Below, piece after piece: positions 51,607 to 60,800 of a stretch of DNA of 64,000 nt (its first letter is position 1; every line of letters begins with the position of its first letter). Origin of the DNA: Symbiodinium natans (lineage: Eukaryota; Sar; Dinophyceae; Suessiales; Symbiodiniaceae); assembly GCA_905221605.1 (NCBI GenBank), contig CAJNDS010002346.1:715740-779739 (forward strand), written 5' to 3'. Below the pieces are notes generated by a model, which was not told where the DNA came from, made no database searches, and saw nothing but the letters and a program-made list of their open reading frames with translations. The translations under genes and the position numbers were made by a program.

Positions 51607-51960
51607 AAACGTACCCACGAAATGGCGTAAGCTGATGAGACTATGCCCTCAGTTGTCGGATCTTGCCAATGCAAAATTTAGCGCCAGTGAGGCTTTGTTG
51701 CAACCAATACTGACAACAACGCTAGAACACGCTAGAACACCAGAACACCTTCCTGTCGCATATTAAAAAGCCTTCTTGCTCTATCTTCGATGAGCAGACG
51801 TCGGTCCGCATTGCCCAAAAACTCTAACTAAATAGGAACCACATGCTATGCAAGCTTTACTACTATTTGCTTGAGAATCCCCCGTAAAAACTGAAAGATA
51901 ATGATCCCCATATTGCCCTTAGAAGGAAGGATATTCCGTAACTTTTTTTGGGGGGGGTTT
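51607..51960. other. Unique stretch, nothing recognised
   Basis: AT-richer than average; CTAGAACACGCTAGAACACC is a small tandem repeat. No open frame of note. Confidence 0.5.
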
Positions 51961-52009
51961 CTTATACAATTACTTGTTTAGGGTTCCCCTAATTAGGGTG
52001 CTTCAGGAG

Positions 52010-52125
52010 ATGAAGCAGCGGAAAAAGCCTTTACGAAGTCCTGGAAATTCCTGGAACCGGACCCTATACCAAGTAGTTCGTACGTCGGGGCAGGGGGCGC
52101 CAACCAGAAGACCGCCAAAAAAACC
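52010..52125 (-). CDS. Exon-like island, strand unsure
   Basis: GGLLVGAPCPDVRTTWYRVR then FQEFPGLRKGFF; plus is open too. Confidence 0.35.
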
Positions 52126-52165
52126 CTTGAACCCGAAGCCCCAACTTCTCTGCGGGAATTCCAAG

Positions 52166-52313
52166 TGGGATGTTCCCCTCATACGAACAGTCTTTCATAG
52201 GGATTATAGTACCCCCTATTATATTCCTTATCAAGGGCTGTTAGTAATAGGGATTTTAGTACCCCCTATTATGTTCCCTAACAAGGGCTGTTAGTATAAG
52301 GGAGAACATCCCA
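52166..52313. mobile_element. Family B inverted-repeat element with internal duplication
   Basis: TGGGATGTTCCCCTCATACG ... GGGAGAACATCCCA; a roughly 50-bp core (TAGGGATT..TAGTACCCCC) is present twice. Sits between two exon-like islands. Confidence 0.68.
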
Positions 52314-52315
52314 AA

Positions 52316-52440
52316 AGTCCAGGCTTCCGGGAGATAGTACTTCTGCAGGTAGAAGAGCTGGGCAGGCAGGGGCAAAGGAGGCAGAGGGGGCGGCTCAATG
52401 CTTAGTACAGCGGCACTTTGGGGGCCGGATGCTTCAAGGC
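52316..52440 (-). CDS. Exon-like island next to an inverted-repeat element
   Basis: ASGPQSAAVLSIEPPPLPPL then PLPAQLFYLQKYYLPEAW; element 52166-52313 begins three bases after it. Confidence 0.52.
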
Positions 52441-52449
52441 TTTGTGGCC

Positions 52450-52620
52450 TAGGGGTTGGGTATTAGGGGTTTAGGGTTTAGTGGGTTTAGGGGTTTGGGG
52501 GTTTAGGGGTTTGGGGGGTTTAGGGGTTTAGGGGTTTAGGGGTTTAGGGGTTTAGGGGTTTAGGGGTTTAGGGGGTTTAGGGGTTTAGGGGGTTTAGGGG
52601 TTTAGGGGTTGAGGAGATAG
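52450..52620. repeat. 8-bp TTTAGGGG array
   Basis: GGTTTAGGGG units, one G longer than the common 7-bp unit. Confidence 0.95.
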
Positions 52621-52721
52621 GGTGTAGGGTTGAGAGTTCTCAAGGTTTAGGGCAAAGGGGCCTCAGGGAAACCTAGCCCCTGACCCCGGCATTTGGGTCT
52701 TTGGTAGGGGGGGGGGGGGGG

Positions 52722-52808
52722 GGTTGGCCACGGAGACACACCAAAGGCCCAACATGTAGACCAGCCCCCACAGGACGATAGCGCCCTCGACCCTGGCGCC
52801 CCATAAAA
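52722..52808 (-). CDS. Exon with transmembrane helix
   Basis: EGAIVLWGLVYMLGLWCVSV: a clear membrane segment on the minus strand. Confidence 0.52.
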
Positions 52809-52931
52809 TCCCTCAACCCTGAAGACCCGTAAAGCCCACAAACCCCACAAACCCCACAAACTCCTCCACCCCTCAACCCTAAACCCTAAACCCTAAACCC
52901 TACACCCTAAACCCTAAACCCTAAACCCCAA

Positions 52932-53030
52932 ACCCTCCTACAGCCCAGAACAGCCTCCGCAGTCTCTGGGCAGGTTGGCGTCCAGAAGTCGGTCCCGAAG
53001 ATAGTGGGCCTGCTCTTGAGGCTCATCGGT
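52932..53030 (-). CDS. Exon-like island
   Basis: DEPQEQAHYLRDRLLDANLP then RDCGGCSGL, TAG. The copia element lies just upstream in the inferred intron. Confidence 0.52.
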
Positions 53031-53071
53031 TTTAGGGTTCAAGGTTTGGGTTTAGGGTTTTAGGGTTTAGG

Positions 53072-53076
53072 GTAGG
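53072..53076. other. Target site duplication, left copy (GTAGG)
   Basis: The five bases before the 5' LTR TG equal the five bases after the 3' LTR CA (61963-61967). Five bp is the usual length for copia integrases. The target reads as a telomere-like TTTAGGGTAGGG tract. Confidence 0.93.
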
Positions 53077-53531
53077 TGTTTGTGTAAAGAGGCACTCATG
53101 TTCACTTGAAGCATCAGCCCCTGCGCAAGGATGACACGCTGAGCGCGTCCACTGAGGTCTTAACCATAAACTATGCCAACGATGCTGGCTCAAGTCTCGG
53201 AGCAAATGCACGGAGTGCAGCTTGGTTTTCGGGTTCTTTCGGGTTCTTCCGGGTTTTGGGGTTTGGTTTCCTCTTCCCGGTACCCTAGTCCCACCCCCTG
53301 TCCTGGCACCCTAGTCCTGCGACCCAGTCCAGGGTGTGAAGGGTGCGTTCGTTCAGGGGTTCAGGGCTAAGAAGGTGGTTGATGATTGAGGTCCTAGGCG
53401 GAAGAGATGGCGGGGGATACTCGTGATTTATCTAGGGTTTTGATGAACGATGTTCCTCTCCAGATGCTGCCTCAATCTCCCACTCCATCACACTTCAGCA
53501 GAATCACCGAAAGCCGCCCTGACCAACATCA
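53077..53531 (+). repeat. 5' LTR of the copia element
   Basis: It starts TGTTTGTGTAAAG and ends CCAACATCA. The match to the 3' LTR is shifted by exactly 8431 bp with no gap. Differences are at 53307 (C/T), 53395 (T/A) and 53515 (C/A). It contains the first ATG of the Gag frame at 53407, so 41 Gag codons lie in the LTR; Ty1 of yeast has a similar arrangement. Confidence 0.95.
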
Positions 53532-54813
53532 GGGTATGAGCCCAAACGCTCCAAGCAATCCCGCAGAAGCGCAGCAGCAGCAGCATCAGCGTTCCTCACT
53601 TTCTGTCTCTGGCCAGGGCACACAAGTTGGGCATGTTGTCATGAATACGCCAGGTGCAGAGTTCCTTGTCCGTCAAATGAACGAGATTAGATCTGCAAAT
53701 GGTGACGTGGTCCGAATGATGCGACAGTTAGAGGGAAATCATTGGGATCTTATTGCTATGACTGGTATGGATCAAGTGCAGCAGAACCTTGAAGGCATTC
53801 GTCATGAGATGGAGCGTCGCACAAATCTGCTGGGCACTGGCCTGACAACCACTGTTGCTGGAATAGAGCAGCTGCGCGACGCAGCGTTGCAGAGTCGCCA
53901 GGCTTATGGCCAGGCGAGTGAAGCATGCAGCACCTTGACAAGTCAGATGAATGAGCTCGCTACAGCTGTCAGACATTTGAGTCAAAGGGTTGATGACCTA
54001 GAGGGCCAGGTGTTTCTTCAAGACGCTGTGAGCAAGCAAGTGAATGAGATCCGTGATCGTATAGCCGCATTGGAGTTTCAAGCTGTAGCTGGAGGTGAAT
54101 GGCCTGAAGCTGAAAGGAAAATCTTCCTGAAGGAGCATAAGCTACAATCCGACAAGACTTCATTGTGCATTCACGATCTACAAGAGCAAGTGAGACAGCT
54201 CAATGAGAAAACCCAAGAAGAGAAGCGAGGTTCCTCGACACAGTTGGCGCTTGTCCTTGAACGTGTGGTTGGCGTTGAAAAGATTTGCAAGAAACTTCGT
54301 GAGCGTGACGAGGAGATCCAGGGTCACTTGAGTCACGTAATACCGCAGTCTATTGCTTCGGACGCAGGACCCCAGCAGGAAAGCCAGGCGCCAGCAAGCC
54401 TTGGGGAACCGCAGACTTTTTCCATTGGAAGTGGGACGCCGCTTCAGGTCAATGAAAGGTCTGGTGAAGATGACTGGTGGGAGGCGTACGATGACAGACC
54501 AATCAGCTCTTGGTTGACAAAACCGCCGGGCCTTCCCATGGAATCAGCCTGGATGAATGAGGGTTGGGGTGCCAATGCCTCTACTCAGCCGCCTCCCCTT
54601 CCCAAAGAATTTCGTAGCTCGAGCCAGGATGGTTTCCATCTAGATGGACATGAGCTGAGAGTTGCAGGGGGCCAGTGGAAGTTGATGAAGGAGTTCCCGA
54701 GGATTCTTGAGCCGCGAGGTCAGGCATGGGAACGAGGCCTCCAATTCTCGCAGTATGCTACCGAAATGGTGTCCGTTGCATGTGTATCGGTGCTGGGTTC
54801 GGAAAGTTCGTGA
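53407..54813 (+). CDS. gag: Gag, N-terminal part (coiled coil), ends at a frame break
   Basis: The frame has 468 codons. Residues about 85-320 are rich in heptad-like Leu/Ile/Met patterns with Glu, Gln and Arg and read as a long coiled coil. The C-terminal part is acidic and Trp/Pro rich, then shows WKLMKEFPRILEPRGQAWER, which looks like the start of a retroelement capsid-type helical domain. It ends at a TGA (54811) while the next frame, one base back, is already open from 54711. The first ATG (53407) lies in the LTR; ATG 53536, just past the LTR, is an alternative start. The capsid-like domain seems to continue in the following frame, so this is Gag cut by a -1 shift. Confidence 0.8.
   Translation: MAGDTRDLSRVLMNDVPLQMLPQSPTPSHFSRITESRPDQHQGMSPNAPSNPAEAQQQQHQRSSLSVSGQGTQVGHVVMNTPGAEFLVRQMNEIRSANGDVVRMMRQLEGNHWDLIAMTGMDQVQQNLEGIRHEMERRTNLLGTGLTTTVAGIEQLRDAALQSRQAYGQASEACSTLTSQMNELATAVRHLSQRVDDLEGQVFLQDAVSKQVNEIRDRIAALEFQAVAGGEWPEAERKIFLKEHKLQSDKTSLCIHDLQEQVRQLNEKTQEEKRGSSTQLALVLERVVGVEKICKKLRERDEEIQGHLSHVIPQSIASDAGPQQESQAPASLGEPQTFSIGSGTPLQVNERSGEDDWWEAYDDRPISSWLTKPPGLPMESAWMNEGWGANASTQPPPLPKEFRSSSQDGFHLDGHELRVAGGQWKLMKEFPRILEPRGQAWERGLQFSQYATEMVSVACVSVLGSESS
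53532..53543 (+). promoter_or_regulatory. Possible primer binding site
   Basis: GGGTATGAGCCC directly follows the 5' LTR and matches 8 of 12 bases of the usual initiator-Met-tRNA primer site TGGTATCAGAGC. It overlaps the Gag frame, and an in-frame ATG lies at 53536. Position supports the call; the match is only moderate. Confidence 0.45.
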
Positions 54814-57800
54814 GGCACCAAATCGATGCAGCGTTGGGGCGCTTTCAACGGCGCATGGATGCCGGGGTTCATGACCCCGATGTCCCCCCTGTTGCCAGCG
54901 GATGCGAGGAGTTTGAGAGCAGGTTGGCTATGACTTTGCTTTCGCAGACGAGTGATGATATCAAACGAGGTGTGATTGAGTCAGCTGCGGGTCAAGTGGT
55001 TCCTTCATTAACGATCCTAGAAGCGATTCTTGAGCGCTACCAACCTGGTGGTATTGAAGAGAAGTCAAGCCTGACGTCGTTTTTGAGGAACCTGCCGCAG
55101 GCAAATACTTTCACTGAGTGTTTGGCAACACTTAGAAGGCTAAAGCTGGCTACATCCCGGATCCTTGTCCTTGGTTTGCCGAGTCATCCTCCACATGAAG
55201 CCATTTCTTCCTTGAACCACATGGTGAAAACTCTAGAAAAGAAGAGTCCCACCCTGAGTACGCGCTTGAATTTGCTTCGTCTTCGTCCTGAGATCTTGAA
55301 TCCCACCGAAGAAGGTGTGAGTCTCCTGCAGACGGCGATTGAGGCAGAAGCACGGCGACTGGCAGCTGAGGAGTTCTCTAAGCCACATCACCCGAAAGGT
55401 TCTGATGCTGGAACTGGAGAGTATGAGATCACAGCTGCTAAGGGTAAAGGGAAAGGCAAGAAAGGAAAACCAACAGGTGATACCAAGTCAACTCCATGTG
55501 CATTCTTTAACACTGAGCGAGGGTGCTTGAAGGGAAAGGATTGCGAGTATTGGCATGGTGATCCTAAGGGGGCAAAAGCCAAAGGCAAGGGCAAGGGCAA
55601 GGAGGATTCAAAGACAAGGGCAGCGGCCAAGGAGGCTGAAGCGAAGGCCAAAGAGAAAGCTGAAGCAAGGGAGGCAAAAGCCAAAGCCAAGGCCGCAGCA
55701 AAGGAAGCAGCAGCAAGAGACAAACCGGACCCCAAGGCAAAGCCAGGTGCTAAAGCGAAGGCAGCAGCACTTGTTGGAGCTGAGGCGAAGTCTGCTACAT
55801 GTTATCGAGTGTGTGCAAACATGGCATTGCGTGAGAACGATCAACCTTCTGACGATGGTATCTCTTCCTCTTCAGAGCTTTCCGAACTGGATGGTGTTAG
55901 GAGCGATGACCTTACTCCGAGTGAATTCGGGGACGAGTTTCAGGAGGAGAGTGACGACGAGCCAGGTCCATGGATGTGGAGCTTGCGCTTGACGGGTTTG
56001 GAGTGGAAAATGTGGACTCACCCAGGCAACATCGTCACCAGGGCGCATGCGGAGTTTGAGCACATTGATGATTATCGCAGTGTGGAGCATGGAGCATGGA
56101 TTCTGCATAGGGCTGGGCAATTAGATGAGCTGCCGGCTGTGTTGAATGATGAATGGACCGTCACTGCTGTACACAATGTGTTGGTTCTGGATCCGGTCAC
56201 GAGAGTCTTCAAGGGGGCCTTTGCCTTCGAGCTTGAGCGTGTAGATGTCCAGTCCAAGCTTCGTTTTGTGGTAGCGGTGGAAAGAAATCAGCCGTACGTA
56301 GAGCCATGGCCTGAGGATGTATGGTTTAATGAATGCATGAGATTCGGCTTCGGGGCTCCCACCGGGCATGTCAGGGACCGAATTCCACTAGAGGAAATGT
56401 TGAATGGTCATGGATTTGGTCACCTAGCTGAGACCCTGGGTTTGTTGGGTGCCGAGTTTGCTGATGATCTTGCCTTCCTGAGTCCTCGAGATTTGGTAGA
56501 GAATGGCATTCAACGGCAGGTTGCTGAGGACCTGTTTCAGCATGAAGGTGTCCTGTATGAAGTCCACGCCTCTACGGGAGTCCAGGGTGTTCGGCTGGAA
56601 GAAGAACAGATTGAGGAACTTGCGTTCTCTTTATATGCATCTTGGCAGGCGGGAGAACCGGTGAGTGATGAAGAGTACGACCCCGAAGTCCAACAAAGAT
56701 TCCATGGCATGGTGCGTAGGCGGCGCCAAGGTGCTGCAAACATGTGTTGTGTCTCGGGCAATCGTGTTGAGAGTGATGGTTTTGTTCTCGTTGACAGCGG
56801 GGCCAACGAAGTGCTCCGTCCACAGACTAAGCGGCAATCCTCATTAGGTGAAGAAACGCTTCAGGTCACTCTCGCGTCAGGGTCGCAGTGCGCAGCCACC
56901 TTGAACAAACATGGAGAGGTGTGCATGATCTCAGAGAATGGAGCCAAGGGAGAGTGGATCGTTGGAGTTAGGAAGATCATCGACATAGGAGGGGCTTTCA
57001 ATTGGGACCAGAAGGGCGCTAGAATCTCGTACCCACATCCTTTCGAACACGCTAGGATTGTGAATGTTGACTGCGTTGTCACCAATGGCCTACCGTACAT
57101 GAGATGGTCTGATTTCAAACTTGCGCGCATTGCACTCAGCAAGCATTATCGGATGCAGCAGAAGAGCATTTGCAGTCACAAGGTTGTCACTGACATTCCC
57201 GAAATCCCTGTGATTCCCCCGGAGAGCCAGGTCATTGACTGGGTTGATGTGTTGGAGTTTCAGGAGGAGTCAGGGGATCACATTCAGGGATGCAAGGCTG
57301 TCGAAGTAATAACCAGTGAATCCTTTGCCGAAAAACTGCTTGAAAGGGATCATGTGGAGCATCATGAGGTTTTGGCAGCTGTGAAGATGGCAGATCTAAA
57401 GCCCTTGATCCTTCGTAGGAGCTCTAAGGTGGTAGGAGAACCATCGGTCGCGAAGCTGTGGGTCTTCGGGTCCTATGTTAGGGGCGGTCTGTGTGGAATC
57501 ACGCGTGTCACCAAGCAGCACCCTGTCCTCACCAAACTTGCCACTAAGTTTATGAAGCAGCACACTGAGAATCCCTTTATGGCTATTGCTATAGCTGAGG
57601 ATGTAGCTTTCAAGCCGCACCGTGATCCAAACGACGGCTCATTTGATTCCACGATTGTAGGTCTGAGTAGCTTTCAGGGCGGCCATCTGTGGACTGAAAA
57701 TGCATCGAGTGACCTGGATGAGGACCAGGCAGTGTGGCGGTACACAGAAACGGATTCCGCACCTATTCCTGGAAAGCTCCACAGACTCGACGATGGTAGA

Positions 57801-60800
57801 GCAGCTTCTTTCTGTGCCACTCGTTGGCACGGTACAGAACCCTATGTTGGCAACAGAGTAGTGATGATTTCATACATCCCCAAAGGATGGAAGGCCATCG
57901 ATTTGAACATGCGATGTCGACTTGAACAGCTGGGCTTCCAACTGCCACGTCAGGATCTGGAGACGAGACTTTGCGCAGCCAGTGACGCAGATGTTGCAGC
58001 TTTCAAAGCTTTGATTGCTCAGTCGTCAGAGGTCTTCTTGAACCCTGGAGCCGCAGTCACACTTGAGGAGCGAAACACACTTCAGCATGACACATACAAG
58101 CACAGTCAGCAGAAACATCCTTCCTCTCCTCTTTCTCCTGATGATGGTGATGATGATGAAGGGATTGAGGGTCGGGATGGCGTTTTGGGATGTGAGGGTT
58201 ATGTTGGGGACGGGGTTCGTAGCGAGACAGAGCATCCATGGAAGAGCGCCTGTGACTTGGACTTGAAATCTCCCCTCACACCCTCCCCTGAGGATGCTGT
58301 GCGAAAGGCTTGCCGGGAAGGTTTGTATGACAAGAGGAATCATGCCAGCGTGCTGGCGAGAGGCCATCGTCGGCCCCACAGAAAATTGCCTGCAAAAGAC
58401 ATCAACGACGGGGTGATCTCGATTGACTTGAGTGGGCCACATAAGGAGTCATTTGCAGGGAATCGTTACGCTTTAATTGCGTGTGCACACATTGCTGAGG
58501 GCCTTGATTTGCCTTTTGTGCGAGGGATTCGCACTAAGGAGGCAGCAGTTGTGACAGAGGCGCTGCGAGATATCTTGAATCAGCTGGTGTCAATGGCTGA
58601 AGGGCAACAAATCACTTTCCGGATTCATTCTGATCAGGGTCGTGAGTTCACTGCTCGCCTGTCCGCTGAACAGCTTAAGACTTATAACCACTATCGTACT
58701 TTTGCGGCCCCTTACTCACATCAATCAAACGGGCGAGTAGAGAACTTGATCGACCAACTGAAAACGTCAACTGCCACAATGCTCTTGGGAGGGAAGCTGG
58801 ATATGAGGTTCTGGGATGAACTAATGGTTCATGCTGCAAAACTTCGGCGCATGAGAGCGTTGAACCTGAAGATCCCCAAAGACCTTCCAGCTCCAGGTGA
58901 CTACGTGTTGTCGCGACTGCCTAGGGATCAGATGCCAGACTTCCAAGATCGGACCGAGCCTGGAGTTTTCCTGGGTTTGTCGGAACATGTGGCAAACGGT
59001 TCTAAAGTGTTGGTGGAACGTGACGGAAGAGTTCTTGTGCGGTATGCTCGGTTACCGATACTCCTTGACAGAGAGAAGCCACGGTGGAGACTCGTGGAGA
59101 ATCCTGGTAGTGATCAGAAGACCTGGGTTTCAGATAAAGGGCAAATTGCATGGGCTGCACCATCCGATACGGACATCTTGACGGTGGAGGAAAAGCTAGG
59201 ATGCAACATCGCAAGTCCGGATGAGGTGTTTGTGAGACTGAACAACTTGCTTGAGAAGACTCGAGGGTCTGAGGTTGAAAAGGAGATTTTCAATTTGTTC
59301 AGTCATGGCATCATCGCTCAGCTCCCAGAAGTTGCAGAGGCCCACATGGTTAGAACACATGAAGCTGGCGAGGAGGTTGAGGAGGAGCCTCACCCAGTAG
59401 ATGAGAGTGAAGACTCATTTGGACACAAGTTCATGAAGTTTGTTGCTAGCCGGGCGGTGTCTGCTCCAGATGTTTCTGCGCCCGATAAGTCCGAGAAGTA
59501 CATCACAAGGACCGACGAAGATGAACAAGAAGCAGAAGAGATTTTTCAAAACTTGTTGCGTGAAGCACAGCAACGTCGTGGATCAGCAGAGGTTGTGCCT
59601 AACTCCGTCTTGACAGGTGAACGTGCTGAAAAATGGATTGAAGCAGTCCAGAAGGAATTGACCAGTGTAGAGAGCAAGGACGTTTTATTGCCTGTCCGAC
59701 AGGGCTATGAACGAGAGGATCTACACTTGGAGGCTGGTGAAGAGATTCCCCGAACCATCCCAATGAAGCTTGTGCTATCCGAGAAACCGCTTACAGAACC
59801 TGACAGCTCTGCGAATTGCGATACAGATGGGCAAGGGTTTTTAGCGAAAGCACGTTTGGTTGCATGTGGCAATTTTCAAAACAATGAGTTCGCGAAGGAC
59901 GAGCTATCAACCGAGAATGTGCCGTCCTGGATTGCGCGGACCATGTACCATAAGCTTGCTCAGGAACCAACTTGGATAGCAGGTGCGGCGGACATCTCAA
60001 CGGCATTCCTGAACACTGTGCTTCGACGTGGTGAAGCACCGCTTTTGGATCCACCGGCTATCTTGAAACGCTTGAAGCTGGTACCTCATGGGGTGAAGTA
60101 TCTTCCTTTGCGGGCGTTGTATGGACTTCGGATCTCGCCCAAGGAATGGGCTAAAGACCGGGACTCAACCTTGAACGGGAGTGTTCTTGAGCCTCGTGAG
60201 GGAGATGAGATGCCAGCAGTGCGGCTTGAGCCGCTTGATATTTGTGAGGGCCTTTGGCGACTGATTGATGTGGCATCGGGCCAAGTGACGGGATTACTTA
60301 CTTTGTACGTGGATGACGTGCTCGTTGTAGGGTGTCCTGAAATGGTATCACGATGCCTGGAGTTTATCGGCCAGAAGTGGGCTATGAAGCTCCAAGGGTT
60401 CATTAGTCGTGAAGAGAGAACAATCAAGTGTGGAAGTTTGGGACAGCTTGAGCGCAAAGCAGAGCTTGTTTTCCTTGGGGCGCAAATGAGTTTCAACATG
60501 GAGGGCGATGTCATCATCAGTCAGCGCGCGTGGATTCTACAGGAACTCCATCGACGACAGTGGCTACACCTTAAGGGCTGCGAAACTCTACCACAGCTTG
60601 AACTCAACGACGATGAAGTCAGGGATGAGGCCTATGAGCAGAATAAGCTTGAGTGCCAGCGAGAGCTAGGAACGCTCTTGTGGATGAGTACAAGATCACG
60701 GCCTGACATCGCCAGTACGGTTGGGATCTTGGCGTCGGAGTTGACTCATAGACCAAAACGGGTTTTGCAGTTGATTCGTCATGTGTGGCGTTACATCCGT

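Noticed and set aside
53106-53288. 60-codon frame present in both LTRs
   Set aside because: Identical only because the LTRs are identical; no family and no codon evidence.
54726-54780. Canonical -1 slippery heptamer in the Gag overlap
   Set aside because: No X-XXY-YYZ heptamer found in the correct phase between 54711 and 54813.
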